Positions 50,593-62,900 of a stretch of 64,000 nt of DNA are shown here, in pieces (within the stretch, counting starts at the first letter, position 1; each line of letters begins with the position of its first letter). The DNA is from Saussurea involucrata (taxonomy: Eukaryota > Streptophyta > Magnoliopsida > Asterales > Asteraceae). The translations under genes and the position numbers were made by a program. Location of the stretch: positions 25,269,696 through 25,333,695 of the forward strand of contig CM066312.1 in the NCBI GenBank assembly GCA_033807775.1, in the 5' to 3' direction. The notes beneath the pieces were generated by a model. The model saw nothing but the letters and a program-made list of their open reading frames with translations, had not been told where the DNA came from and searched no databases.

Positions 50593-51415
50593 CATGATGA
50601 TCTTCGTCCGTTACGGTTATCGATCGTTGATGGTTGCGTCGGTTATATCCGTTGCTCTTTAACGACTTTGACTCCTGCATTAAACACTTAACAAACGTAA
50701 CAGTCAAGGTTAACGTTAGCTTTGGTCGAAGGTACAATGATCTTACGCGATGGTCGTACTGGACGAGCGATACTATGGTCGAGCGTCATGGGGGACGTAC
50801 GACTTACCTTTTACGGGCGACGACGGATGTTTTCTAGGTTTTCATCGAGACCTTATCTTGATACAAGATTTGGATTATGACATGCGTCTTATCTGCTCCG
50901 GTCGTGGTCGTACGACGTGGTTTTTTGCCCAAACAGTTTGCCCCCAAAATTTGAAAGAAGGATGGCAGATCCGAGTTTTAAATTTTGTCAGTCGAAAAAA
51001 TATGACAAGTGATAGGAATTACCTTTGTTACCTTGGAATTAGGCTGGTCTGCTCTTAACTGAAAGAGAAGCCTGAAAAGGAAACGAGGTCGTGACATCAT
51101 ACTGACACACAATGATGCTTACCAGCTGTCGAGGACAGGTGTCGACGATCCCTATGGTCACACAAAAGGACGGGGATGCGCAGCGGTTATCCAGGGATTC
51201 GATCCAACCCTGTTTTTCAGTCTAAATAGGGATTTTGACGGATCATTTCCTTTCTTACGCTGAGTTTATTTTGGAAAGAAATTCCGCTTTGCTCTTCTTG
51301 CCATTCTTCTTCCGAATCCCTTTGATTTAGCGGAGATTGTTTGGGATTTAGGGCGTTTATATAACGCATTGCTTCTTCCTTTCAGCTTTCACTGCCTTCT
51401 TTCCCCTGGTAAGAA
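50593..51415 (+). other. old gypsy-type element resumed: LTR and leader
   Basis: It continues the sequence interrupted at 37579. It is rich in TCGTACGAC and GTCGAG words. A frame of about 100 codons (50750-51058) looks incidental. TTTATATAA (51357-51364) lies about 50 bp before the ATG at 51416. A primer site could not be recognised. Confidence 0.4.
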
Positions 51416-52182
51416 ATGTCGACTGACCCAGAGAGTTCCATCGTTAGCCAGGAAGATTTAGACGACTTTAGGCGTCTAGCGAAGATTCCCTTAGAAGTAG
51501 AGCTAACAAGTTCGGGGACTGTTCATCCTAAGGATTGCCCCGAGGGGTATTTTGTGATAGAATATCCTTTCAAGATTGGTTTCGAATGGCCGTTTTCGAC
51601 ATTGACTAAGAATTTGATGCGATGCTTTGGTTTGTCGCCGGGGCAGTTGATGCCTCAACTATGGCGGGTTCTTTTGGTTATTGAGCGTTTGTCTGCGGAT
51701 TGGGACCCCCTATGTCTTTGAATGATTTCTTGGCAGCGTACCAAGTTAAGGGAGATAAGTGTGGGCGTTATAGCCCGTATTCCATATATAAAGGCGATCG
51801 TGCCTTAGTTTTGAATACTGGAGTGAACGATCGGGGGTGGGGGTCCAGGTATGTGTTCGTACGTGTTGATTCGCTGGACGCCGCCAGCAAGTGGATCCGT
51901 CCCAACTGGAATATGGGAGGTATGCTATTTTTTGATCATAGTATGGTTTTTCCAACCTTTTATTTATTCTTCTCCTTTTGTTGTTTTCAGATATAAAGTT
52001 CGGCGTTCCGTACCCGAATGAAGGTTCTTGTGCCAAGATTGACAGATTCCTTAGTTACAGCGTCGAGGACCGATCTTTCGCCACGTGACAACTGGCGACC
52101 GAGGATAAGGACGTGGTGGTGGACGTTGTGGAGGAGGAAGAAGGAGAAGTAGAAGAGGAAAGTGGACGACAGGAACCGACAG
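51416..52182 (+). pseudogene. gypsy-type plant transposon protein (PF04195-like), broken
   Basis: It starts MSTDPESSIVSQEDLDDFRR, then a domain resembling the plant gypsy-type putative transposase family: FEWPFSTLTKNLMRCFGLSPGQLMPQLWRVL. At a C tract near 51707 the frame shifts and continues with MSLNDFLAAYQVKGDKCGRYSP to KWIRPNWNMG. An intron-like gap 51920-51990 separates it from an acidic segment (EEEEGEVEEESGR). Such proteins are carried by Tat-lineage elements; role unknown. The frameshift and stops near 52086 make it a pseudogene. Confidence 0.6.
51920..51990 (+). other. predicted 71-nt intron
   Basis: GGGAG/GTATGC donor and TTGTTGTTTTCAG acceptor, T-rich between. A second, 72-nt example (CACG/GTGAGT...TTTTCACAG) is at 52742-52813. 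Confidence 0.6.
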
Positions 52183-52183
52183 G

Positions 52184-53157
52184 TGGGTGTATTATGGTTT
52201 CCTGTCTTTTACCATTTATTTCTTATTCCTGTCTGACGCTTCGCATTTTTCCTGATCGGTGCCAACTAAAAGGAAATCAGTTTCTAGGTCGAGAGGGAAG
52301 CAAATCATGCATGCCCTTCGAGGAGGAGATGTCTCGACAGCTGGGTCGAGCCAGAAGAGAACCAAGAGTACGGTCCTGAGGGAACCGTCGTCGAGGGTTG
52401 ATGACTCGTCGAGGGTTGTTCTGCCTAAGAAGGCGAAGGCGTCATCTAGCCGTCCTGGCGTGATGGACGCGACACCAGCAAGTTCTGCGCCTCCGGCGAC
52501 GATGACGAAACCAGCGTCTCAAGTGTCGATCCCAATACCTGCCGACAGGGGCGAGGGATCGTCGGCCGAAGTTATGACGGTCAATTTTACATTGCCGTCT
52601 GACTTTATGGCGGATGGTGTCCTAGACGGGACGGCGTCGTTCCCTCATCTAGGGAAGTATTTGCTCTCGTCTTTCGGGGAGCGTTTTCACGGAGTTCCGG
52701 CCGGAGAGATGAGATCTCGAGTTGCCAGTCTGGCGTTCACGGTGAGTGTCAATCTTTCATGACTTGTGTAATCTTTGTCGAATGTTCTTGAATGCACCTT
52801 TTATTTTTCACAGACGTTCCAGTCTTCCTTGGCGTTACATGCTGAGACGTCAAGAGTTCAAGATCTGATGGCGTCTGCTCTTGAGAGAGAAACTGCAGCG
52901 TTGGAAAGGGAGAGAGCGGCTTTAGATAGGGAGAATTTGGCCATGGCGCGTGCCGATGAGCTGGTTGTCCAACTTTTCGATGCTCAATATGAATTGCAGG
53001 AGATTCGTGCGGTAGGAGTGGCAGATGGAGGCCCTCAGGTCGGGACTTCGAGCGGGGGATACGACCAATGTTCCTCCTGTCGTCTAGAATTTTTTTTTTC
53101 TTGTTTGTTTTTGCCACTTGACCTATTCGGGGTTGAGTATGTATACAGTGGTTTATG
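52184..53157 (+). pseudogene. continuation of the same gene: basic/Ser-rich part and coiled coil
   Basis: After a donor-like GACAG/GTGGGT at 52183, a frame from about 52259 (PTKRKSVSRSRGKQIMHALRGG) is basic and Ser/Pro-rich to 52741. After the 72-nt intron it gives a coiled coil (ALERETAALERERAALDREN) to about 53060. The frame then runs into sequence without visible homology. Gag-like or chromatin-associated roles are possible; I cannot name it. Confidence 0.45.
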
Positions 53158-53700
53158 AATATATATCTTTTGCTTATGCTTTATTCGAATCACGTTTGAT
53201 TATAAAGTCGAACATAAGATACGTATGAAATCATGCGACTAAGGCATTCATTGTAATACGATGACAAGAACGTAAAACAAATATAAAAACACGCGATTAA
53301 AGCATCCATTCAGTTAAGAAACTTAGGGTAAAGTCGTTTAGACTCTGTGATCGTACGACCGGATCGTACAGCGAGTTTGTATCGTATGCCCCTGTGGAGA
53401 ATTAATCAAGTTAGAGACCTGATCGTTTATGTCGTTCGACCTTGCGATATTAAAGTCATATAGTAGACTTAATGATTACTGTCGAGCGACTCTGCGATAA
53501 TATGTCGTGCGATTCTGCGATAAAATGATGTCGGGGGTTGGTCGTTGGCTAGCCAACGACCCTCCGATGCTTAAGTCAGTAAATGTTTTGCGAGAAAAAA
53601 TCGTATGAGAAAGAGTTAGAGAACGTACCATTTCAGACTCTCTCTATTTGCCCCCTGTCATTTATTACTGTACTCTTTTTGGGAGGAAAAGATAGGTTTT
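53158..53700 (+). other. non-coding part of the old gypsy-type element
   Basis: No gene. Repeated TGCGAT(T/A) and GTCGTNCGA words. A perfect 22-bp palindrome lies at 53540-53561 (half-site GGTCGTTGGCT). SIRE-3 begins at 53701. Confidence 0.5.
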
Positions 53701-54662
53701 TGTTGGTCCCGAAAGGCCTATACAAGTTTGTAGAAGGGGGGTTGAATACAAACACACATATTTTACTTTTCTAAATTGTTTATTGATAAATCATTAACAA
53801 TTTACAGCTTGTTGCGGAAACAAGATTAAGGATAAACCTAAATCTAAACAAGTTGGAACACTAAGGTTTCTTGCACTAAGAAAGATAAGGAGATTACTAA
53901 TAAAATCCTATCTTGAGATAGATTTGAACTTGTCCAGAGTTAGCAAGTTGCTTCAAATGAAGTGAGTTCATCTCTTTGTATACTGCATGCATTTAATGCA
54001 AGTCAGTATATACTTTACACGTGTCATCAGCTGGTTGGTTGCATGTCATTGACCTTGGTTGACAACCTTAGTAGCTGTAAGGATGAATAGTGTGGTATCA
54101 GAGTGGTTGTACGATTTCAGATATTCGGAGGTTCTTTTCTGACATTTCGTACGGAGGCGTGCAAGGGTGGTTAAGACAAAAGTACTTTGTACGGAGGACT
54201 TCATGATCAGCTTTCGTTGATTCAGCGATTATCATTTACTATTCAGCAGATGATAAAGTTCAGCGATAGCTGAAGTCTTGCACTTGATACTTCACGTTGA
54301 GTGGACAAATCTGAGTCTTCGCTGATCCGCATCAGTTCATTAGGAGACTTGTCGCTGGTTCTTGAGCTTGATCTTCGACTTCAGCGTAGAACCTTTGTTG
54401 ACGTGAAACTTGTCTTCAGGGATCATAAGTAAACAACTAACTTATCAGCGATCATCATAATGATTGAACAGACTCAGAGCATTTATGGTGAACAGTGTTC
54501 GCTGAATGTTTAATCTAAAAAGCGAGAGTTCCTATCAGCGGTACTGGAAGATCTTAGTACTTATCAGCGATAGTGAAACTCTGATACATATTGTTTACTT
54601 ACAATTTTCACTAAGTATATAAGAGAGGGTCATTATCAAATCACTGAGGGTTTGGATCAACA
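53701..54662 (-). repeat. SIRE-3 3' LTR
   Basis: 962 bp. On the minus strand TGTTGATCC...GGGACCAACA. A C tract of 6, a TATACAAAG in place of TATATAAAG and several substitutions distinguish it from SIRE-2. The purine tract is at 54663-54674. Confidence 0.93.
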
Positions 54663-54928
54663 ATCTCCCCCTATTTGATTATGACATAGCAACAAAGAAA
54701 ATTGCTATTTAATGAAAACATAAGGATAAAAAGAACTCATAAAATATTTGTCCCTTTTACTGTTTTCTGGGATCTTTTCAGTACTGATGGAGTAAAGTAC
54801 ATTCGCTGAAATCTTTCTTTAAAATATTGAATCAGGTTACAATGAAGAACAGAAAGATTACAAGTACAAGCGAAATAATTTACAAGTACAGAAGGATAAC
54901 TGATACAATAGAGAAAAAGGAGATTATA

Positions 54929-56173
54929 TCAGTTTTCAAAAGGTTCTTCCTTAATGAGAAGTTCATCAAGGGTCGTCTTTTCAGTAGGGATCATCCAGTC
55001 AGGGACATTTACTCCTTGATTCTTTAACTTCAGAGCAGCTTCAAAAATCAAGGATTTCAGGTGTCTAGCTTTGATGTCGCGTCTGACTTCACACCAGTAT
55101 ACGAGATCTCTGAGTTGTTCGATGGGAGCGATTTGGAGCTCAGAGACACGTTGAAAGTGATGATTTCCATCATAGTCTAAGAAGAATATACCATATGGAT
55201 CACTTACCACTGTGCCAGGGATGAAGGTTTCTCCAGGTGGTAGGGAGGTGTCAAGCATTGAAAGATCAGCATCAGGGCCAAGAACTTCAGCACGAGAGAA
55301 ACCAATACCTGTTTCATTTCGAATGATTGGACCTGAATCAGAAACTTTCTTCTTCTTAGCAGAGGCTTTCTTCGGTTGAGGAAGAGTAGGAGGGATATCC
55401 ACAGCAGATGAAAGCAAGTCGATCTATTTGTTTAAGATCATCTCAACATGGCTTTTGAATTTTGAGCGTGATCCCCGAATGGCTAATTTTGTTTCTAACC
55501 ATTCAGAGAGACCAAACTTTTCTAATGAGGCAGCATAGAAGGTTTGCTTGGTTTTGTCATCTCTGTAGATATCCACTTCAACAACAGGAACATCAACGAA
55601 CATTTTTCCTCTGATGTTGGCTTTGATTATCTTGGATGGTCTTGATCGATAGGTCAGCATTTGATTAGCCCATTCCAAGGTTGTATCAGAGACCTTTGTC
55701 TTTTCTCTAACGATTTCTTGAGCATCATCCCAGAGCTGACGTTGAACATCAATGGGAACTCTTTTCAGCTTGGGGTCTTTGATTGATCGTTGAGTAAGCT
55801 TGACGGCGTATTCTCTGTCTCTCTCTTCAACTTCCTTTCTTTCAGCGATGAGGCGTTCAGCTCTGAGGTGTTCCTTGTATTCAGCTTTTGAAATTCTGAA
55901 CTTAGGAGGAACTGAAGGCAGTTGATCACGCCTTAGAATGATTCGCTGATCCTCGAATCGCTTTATTATTTCTTCTCTTTTCTTCTGATCCTCTTCATTC
56001 AGCTTTTGAGGAGCTGAGGAAGGTCTGTTTCTGTGCGAGAGGGGTTGTTCTTCTGGTTCATCAGTCTCAGAGATCAAATCCAAGACTGGGATTATGTCTT
56101 CAGCGGCAGCTGGAATTATTGGTGAAGTCGCAGTTGTAGAGCCTTCAGCGATATCCTCAAACAGGGGAGAGGA
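54929..56173 (-). pseudogene. SIRE-3 ORF4 exon
   Basis: It corresponds to SIRE-2 ORF4 from the CTAG acceptor to the end (LLIKEEPFEN). One in-frame TAG at 55424-55426 replaces Gln before IDLLSSAVDIPP; otherwise the frame is open. Sequence identity with SIRE-2 is high in both the charged N-terminal half and the GIFFLDYDG part. Confidence 0.85.
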
Positions 56174-56331
56174 CTAGCTGAAACGCAGCGATCTTACAAA
56201 TAAGAACTGGGTAGAATAACTTGGGTAGAAAAGATAGAAAAAGATTGTGGATGTGTAGAGAGGTTGTTGAGTAGAGAACTGATTGTGTATTGAGATGTTC
56301 AGGGAAGGAATATAAGTAAAGTTTAGTGTAC
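56174..56331 (-). other. predicted ORF3-ORF4 intron (SIRE-3)
   Basis: Minus strand donor TGTCAG/GTACAC and acceptor TTTCAGCTAG, 158 nt. Both flanking frames are phase 0 and join in frame, as in SIRE-2. Confidence 0.6.
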
Positions 56332-58986
56332 CTGACAAACCGGCTTTTCAAGCAAGATCGCCAGATTTTCATCTTTAGCGAGGCCTTTGCCTTTGCTTTT
56401 CTCAGCGCCAGAGGCTGAGGGCTTTCTCTTTGTCTTCTCCCCTGAAGGTTCTTTTATTGAGATTCCCTTAATAGCTTTGATCCTTGGGGCAGGTTTGACG
56501 ATAAAGAAATCATCGTCATCTTCATCATCATCATCCTTTCTTGGAGAGAAGGATGGTTCATCTTCAGGGATGTCGATGTCTTCATCTTCTTCTGCTTCGG
56601 ATTCCTCAGCATCTTCTTCGAGTTGCTCCCCCTCAGATACAGAGGCGAGCTTCTCGGTTCCCTTAGGGTTTTCATCTCCCTGAGGTCCAGCGGTTAGATC
56701 TTCATTCCTCTCTCCCCTGATAGATTCATCATGGGAAAGGTCTTCAACGCTTTTGTTTAGATCTTCAGCGCTCTTCTCCCTGGAATGTTCAGCGCTCTTC
56801 TCCCCCTCTTTCTCATGATGACTGGGGGAGGAATGGGTAGACTCAGCGTTGGTGTTATCTCTGTCTTCTGGGCCAGAGATTTTCACACAACCTTCAAGCT
56901 TTGCTATTCTGTCTTCTAGGCCAGAAATAGCAGGCGTGAGTTTCTTCAGCTCTGTGCGATCCGCCGCTGTGAAAGATTCCAAAATAGGGGCAGGGGCAGG
57001 AGCAGGAGCTGGATTATTTGCCTTGATGACCAGCGTCTCGATCATCGTCTTCATAGAACTAACGTCGGTCTTTACAGAGCCTAAGTCAGTCTTCACCGCT
57101 GACATATCACCCTCGAGTTTTCCAACCGATGTCTTCAGCGTTGTTACTTCGCTGGACACGGTCGAAACTGAGCTTTTGAGGCTGGTGTAGTCAGTGTAGA
57201 TGTCAGAGAGCACCTTGGCAAAATCGGTGAGAGTCTTATCAAGTCCCTTGATGTCTTCAGTGGAAGCTTTCTTCTCCACCGCCGTTGTCAGCTTTGTCAA
57301 ATTTTCTCCAGCGTTTGTTACAGCTGTAGAATTGTTGGAGAGTGTGGTGGTGAGACTGGTCAGCTTTGTTTCCACAGACTTCAGAGACTCGTTGATGTCT
57401 CCCAAATTAGGACCTGTAACACATAAGTACTTGTGAACAAAGGAAAGCTTAGAAGTTTCAGGTTTAGTTACAGTGTATATGGGTTGATTTGTACCTGCAG
57501 GAGGATTGGCGAAATCGTCAAAGTTGCGGACTCCTGAATAATGTTCCATATCCTCTTCGAAAGTTCGGTGAGGAATGGTGATCTCTGCAGGTCCTGTCTT
57601 CATCATTTGATGAGAAGCATCAGCGGTGGCTTCTGGAATGATGGCATCTCCAGTGTTAGCTGGAGGAGTGTCCAAAGAGGTGGAGGGAGGAGCGAAGGAT
57701 AAGATTGGGATTCGGGTACTGAGTTCAGCGTTGGAATCGCTGACAATCACTTCATCAGTCTTTTGAGAGACTGAGGGAGGTTGGGTAGTTTCCAAGTTTC
57801 TAACCTCAGCGTTTAGAGACGCTGAAGTCTGGATTGGAGGGATGGCTTGCACGGGTGTGGCAGAGCGTACCACGGAACTTTCCTTCAGCTCGTCAGAATG
57901 AGCTGAGGAGTCTTCAGCATGGAATTGTTGGGGTTGCTCCTTGGTTTTCTTGATCCTTTTAGAATCAAGTTGGGTGTGAGAGGGTTTCCTTTTCTTAGAA
58001 GGAGAGGATTTTGTGGCCGGGGTATCAGCGATGGGTATTGTCGCTGAAGGAGCCACAGAAAGCGGAGAATTTAGAAGAGTGAGAAGAGTAGAGAGACGTA
58101 CCTCATTGGCGACAGGCTTGAAGTCGAGAACTTTAGGGCCAATCTGAGAAAGTTTCAGATCACCCTCTTCAGGATAGCTGTCCTTTAGGCCATATTGAAA
58201 GATGGCGCTGATGAATCGTGGGTAAGGAACCCATGCTGGTCTGTCAGTGGCAGAATCGACACGTTGAATCAGGTCATCATAAATAATGGAGGCCCAGTCA
58301 ATGTTTAGACCTTTCAGCAGTGCGTATCCCATGGACTGCTGAGGTTGGGCGGCTTGATCAGAAGAGCCGGACTTTGCTGTCATGCAGCTGATCAGGTGTG
58401 CGAAGATGAAGTTCATCTCGCTGGGCATCTTGGATTTCTTTATCAGCGTCAGCTTCTTCTCAGGCTTCTTGTCCCTTCCAATATCCCAGATATAACCCAT
58501 TGCGTCAAGGAAAGCAATGATTTCTTCTTTGTCAGCGTGCCTCTTGTGGTCAGGGAATGGAACGAAGGGTTTTTCTTTGGTAGCATTTGGGAAGTTCAGG
58601 GCTTTTCGGATTATGGCAGGGGTTATCTTGATGGTGCCATACTCAGTATCGCTGAGTATGCAGTCGATGGTTTTGGATGCATCTTTGGCAGAGGGTAGCT
58701 CAGTGTGTCTGGCAGAGTACCAGAACTGGGATAAGAGCCGCTGACTGGCAGGAGGTGTTATGGTCAGGGCTGTGTAGATGGGGCTGTTCTTCAGAAAACT
58801 CACAGCATCGTCCAGATGTGATACTTGCTTCCGAGGAGGAAACTCGAGAAGAGCTGAGAGATTGTTGGCCTTGGTCCAATCTAGTTGATCCAGCTCGAAC
58901 TTAACCTGAGGGGCTTTGACGATGTCCACTTCCTCAGAGTCAGCGGAGATGGACTCAGCAGTGACATTAATCTTTGAAGATGCCAT
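56323..58986 (-). CDS. SIRE-3 ORF3
   Basis: 887 codons, ending KPVCQVH in the unspliced form. Same architecture as SIRE-2: conserved N-terminal part, Ser/Thr linker, coiled coil, Ala-Pro spacer (PAPAPAPIL), acidic run and basic end. It carries a nine-residue net insertion near SAEHSREKSAEDLNKSVEDL compared with SIRE-2. The exitron-like 81 nt is at 57414-57494. The frame is intact although pol and ORF4 are damaged. Function unknown. Confidence 0.85.
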   Translation of the reverse strand: MASSKINVTAESISADSEEVDIVKAPQVKFELDQLDWTKANNLSALLEFPPRKQVSHLDDAVSFLKNSPIYTALTITPPASQRLLSQFWYSARHTELPSAKDASKTIDCILSDTEYGTIKITPAIIRKALNFPNATKEKPFVPFPDHKRHADKEEIIAFLDAMGYIWDIGRDKKPEKKLTLIKKSKMPSEMNFIFAHLISCMTAKSGSSDQAAQPQQSMGYALLKGLNIDWASIIYDDLIQRVDSATDRPAWVPYPRFISAIFQYGLKDSYPEEGDLKLSQIGPKVLDFKPVANEVRLSTLLTLLNSPLSVAPSATIPIADTPATKSSPSKKRKPSHTQLDSKRIKKTKEQPQQFHAEDSSAHSDELKESSVVRSATPVQAIPPIQTSASLNAEVRNLETTQPPSVSQKTDEVIVSDSNAELSTRIPILSFAPPSTSLDTPPANTGDAIIPEATADASHQMMKTGPAEITIPHRTFEEDMEHYSGVRNFDDFANPPAGTNQPIYTVTKPETSKLSFVHKYLCVTGPNLGDINESLKSVETKLTSLTTTLSNNSTAVTNAGENLTKLTTAVEKKASTEDIKGLDKTLTDFAKVLSDIYTDYTSLKSSVSTVSSEVTTLKTSVGKLEGDMSAVKTDLGSVKTDVSSMKTMIETLVIKANNPAPAPAPAPILESFTAADRTELKKLTPAISGLEDRIAKLEGCVKISGPEDRDNTNAESTHSSPSHHEKEGEKSAEHSREKSAEDLNKSVEDLSHDESIRGERNEDLTAGPQGDENPKGTEKLASVSEGEQLEEDAEESEAEEDEDIDIPEDEPSFSPRKDDDDEDDDDFFIVKPAPRIKAIKGISIKEPSGEKTKRKPSASGAEKSKGKGLAKDENLAILLEKPVCQVH

Positions 58987-58990
58987 TTCA

Positions 58991-59377
58991 CTGTATTATC
59001 AGTTCAACCAAAGATGTTAACAAATAAGAATTGTCTTAGTATGGAAAGAATATCCATTAAGATTTTTCGAATTTTGTCCATTTCATTCAGACAAAAATGT
59101 CTTAATGAAGATTAGGGTTTTTCTTGATTTTTAAAAATGAAATGTAAAACCCATAAAGTCTTGTATTCCAGTTTCTGAAAGAAAATTGGATACGAATGAA
59201 GAACAAGTTTAAGATTTTAGATTTAAAACTTGAAGAACAACCATGAAATGGTTGTGTTCATAAAACCATGAAAGAAATGATTTTATTTTACAAAGTTCTT
59301 TTGTTTGATCTTGTTAAAACAATGAGAAGATCGAAAACAAGTTATACGCATTTGATAAAAGATAAGAACATATTAAC
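58991..59377 (-). other. predicted ORF3 leader intron (SIRE-3)
   Basis: Minus strand donor CTTCAAG/GTTAAT and acceptor GATAATACAG, 387 nt, four bases before the ATG. Confidence 0.55.
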
Positions 59378-59503
59378 CTTGAAGTTTTGATGAAGAAGAT
59401 GATGAACAGTTCTTGAGGTTTTTGAGAGCACAAATGCAACAGAGGATTCTTTTCTTGCGGAGAAAGATTGTTCGCGTAAAAGACAAATATAAACCAAGAG
59501 TTG

Positions 59504-59661
59504 TTTATATAGGGAGTTTTTAGAGAGAGAAAACCTTGAGTGGGAAAAGGTTTTCATCATGACACGGACACGTGTTTGCATTTGATTGGAAGTTTGAACG
59601 AAACGTGCAAACGTGTGTCAGAAAGAAATCGTGCCTGGTGTTATCCGTTGCAATGACGTCA
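59504..59661 (-). promoter_or_regulatory. internal promoter-like block for ORF3 (SIRE-3)
   Basis: Minus strand order TGACGTCA (59654-59661), CCAAT (59585-59589), CACGTG (59569-59574), TATATAAA (59504-59511). Same order and near-equal spacing as in SIRE-2. Confidence 0.65.
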
Positions 59662-59997
59662 CAACTGTCCTTTCACATTCTTTTAGGATGTCTCTGAGGT
59701 TTTGAAAGCTCAGGGACACTTTTGAAAAACATGAAGCACTGAATAGAAAATATCAGTGAAGGTTTAAAGAACTTTCAAAATATCGCTGTTAAGGAAGAGA
59801 TATTCAGCGATGCAATTTATTTTGAAATCTTGCATTTACATGCGATTGTCAGAGAGAGAAAACATACCTGGATATCAGTTTAACCAAGTTTATTCAGAGA
59901 GAAGATGATGAAGTGGATTATACAAGTTGATTTTATCCCGAAGGCTATATAAGATTGTATAAACGTATCGCTGATCAAATGTGAACCGCTGAAGATT

Positions 59998-62900
59998 TTA
60001 TCCTTCAAAGTTCAGCATTCCAAGCTCGCTGATGAGAAAGTTGAATCTTGTCTCATCAAGAGGTTTGGTAAACAAATCAGCTAACTGATAATCAGTTGGG
60101 ATAAAATGAAGTTCTATATCACCATTCATCACATGATCTCTGATAAAATGATATCTGATTTCTATGTGTTTTGTCTTTGAGTGTAGCACTGGATTGTTTG
60201 CTATAGCGATGGCACTTGTGCTGTCGCAATAGATTGGAATTTTGGAGAGCTGAAGATCATAGTCTAGTAGCTGATTTCTCACCCACAAGACCTGAGAACA
60301 ACAGCTTCCAGCGGCTACATATTCAGCTTCAGCTGTAGAAGTGGACACTGAGTTTTGCTTCTTACTTGTCCAACTTACCAGCTTTCCACCCAGGAGCTGA
60401 CATCCTCCTGTGGTGCTTTTCCTATCCATTTTGCAACCTGCAAAATCACTGTCTGAATAGGCGGTTAGATCGAATCCTGAGTCTTTGGGATACCAAAGAC
60501 CTAGATTCGCTGTACCCTTAAGATATCGAATGATTCGCTTTACAGCTTTCATATGGGATATCTTAGGTTCAGCTTGATATCGTGCGCACAGACATGTTGC
60601 AAACATAATATTGGGTCGGCTAGCTGTAAGATACAATAGTGAGCCGATCATCCCACAGTACAGTGTGACATTGACAGGAACACCCTTTGTGTCCTTGTCA
60701 AGTGTCAGCGGTGGTGCCATAGGGGTTTTCATAGCTGAACTTTCAGTTAAGTCGAATTTCTTCAGCATATCTTTAACATATTTTCCCTGATTTATAAAAG
60801 TTCTTTTTCAGTTTGCTTAATCTGAAGACCAAGGAAATATGTTAGTTCACCCAGCATGCTCATTTTATACTCATCTTTCATTCTATCAGCGAAACGAGTA
60901 CAAAGCTCAGGGTTAGTAGAACCAAATATAATGTCATCAACATATATTTGAACTAAAATGATATGACCTTTCACTTTTCTAAAAAATAAAGTTTTGTCAA
61001 TCTTTCCTCTCTCAAATTTTTCAATATGGAGATAAGTAGAGAGAGTATCATACCATGCACGAGGAGCTTGCTTTAAGCCATAAAGTGCCTTGTCCAGTTT
61101 ATAAACGTAACCTGGACGCTTAGGATCTGAGAATCCTGGAGGTTGTTCCACATACACTTCTTCATTCAGCTTTCCATTTAGAAACGCTGACTTAACATCC
61201 ATCTGATGTACAGTGAAGTTTTTGTGTACAGCATATGCTAAGAAAAGATGAATAGATTCGAGTCTTGCTACTGGAGCAAAAGTTTCGTCATAATCTATGC
61301 CTTCCTCTTGTCTGTATCCCTGAGCAACAAGACGAGCTTTGTTGCGAGTTACAGTACCATGTTCGTCCAACTTGTTTCGATAGACCCATTTAGTGCCTAT
61401 CACCGTTTTGTCAGTTGGTCTATGAACGAGTTTCCAAACTTTGTTTCTTTCGAATTCAGTCAGCTCTTCTTGCATAGCGCTGACCCAGTTTGGATCTCTG
61501 AGGGCATCATCTATTTTCTTTGGTTCAGTTAGAGAAATAAAGTTAACAAATAAACAAATATTACCTGCACTTCTACGAGTCTGAATACCAGCGTTGGGAT
61601 CACCAAGAATTTGATCGATTGGGTGATTTACAGTCCATCGCTGAGCCGGAGCATACGTCGCTGACTCAGTCTGAACTGGAGAAACTGAAGATGAGGCTTC
61701 AGCTACTTCTGGATTATCAGCTAAGAGAGGAATGTTTGCATTTGTCACTTCATTCACTGATTGCTGAGAAATAGACGGAATTTCTGAGGCATTTGGATCA
61801 ACTGCAGGTATAGTGTTTATAGGAACAGCTGAGACCCATGATGTTTCAGCTTCACTGTTCTGCATGTTTGGAATGATAGTGGGACTATCATCTTCTACTG
61901 GATGAGCATGAGTGGGAACTTCTTCTAAATCACCAAGATGAGAAAACATCCATTGATTCAGTTCTTCAGTATCAGCGTTCGGTTTAGAGTTCGCTGAACG
62001 GGATTCGTCAAACGTGACGTGAATAGTTTCTTCTACAGTTTGTCTTCTACGGTTGAAGACTCTGAAGGCTTTGGAGACTGAGGAGTATCCAAGAAAGATT
62101 CCATCATCAGCCTTAGGATCAAACTTTCCAAGGGCATCTCTGTTGTTCAGTATGAAACACTGACATCCAAAGATGTGAAGAAAGCTGATTGAAGGCTTTC
62201 TCCCATGAAAAAGTTCATAGGCTGTCTTTTTGAATCTTTTAACTATCAGCGACCTGTTTTACGTAAAACAAGCAGTGTTGACAGCTTCTGCCCAAAACTG
62301 AGTAGGCAGTTGAGAATCACTGAGCATTGAACGTGCAGCTTCAATAATTGTTCTATTTCTTCTTTCAGCGACTCCATTCTGTTGCGGTGTTCTCACTGAC
62401 GAAAAGTTGTGAGAAATACCCTTACTCTCAAGGAAGGAATCAAGAGAACTGTATTTGAATTCAGTTCCATGATCACTCCTTATTGAGCGAACAGTCATAT
62501 TGTTCAGAGTTTCCATCTTCCGAACAAAGGTGATGAGTTCTTCAGGGGTGTCACTCTTAGAACGGAGAAACATTACCCATGTGTAACGAGAGAATTCATC
62601 AACTATGACCAGCGTATATTTCTTTCCAGCGATGGATTGTTTGTTAACGGGGCCAAACAAATCCATATGGAGTAGTTGTAGAGGAGATGACACTGAGGAG
62701 ACTTGCTTTGACTTGAAGCTTGCCTTGGTCTGCTTCCCTTTTTCACACGCTGAACATAAAGACTCTTTGGCGTATGAATGCTGAGGTAGACCAGTGACTA
62801 ACTCTTTGGAGGAAAGAGTATTCAGTGTCTTGAAATTTAGATGTGAGAGCCTCTTGTGCCATAGCCAGTTGACATCAGAAGATGCCTTTGAGAAGAAACA

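Noticed and set aside
50750..51058. 102-codon frame in the old gypsy-type element
   Set aside because: No recognisable domain, upstream of a more convincing TATA-ATG arrangement, and in probable LTR/leader sequence.
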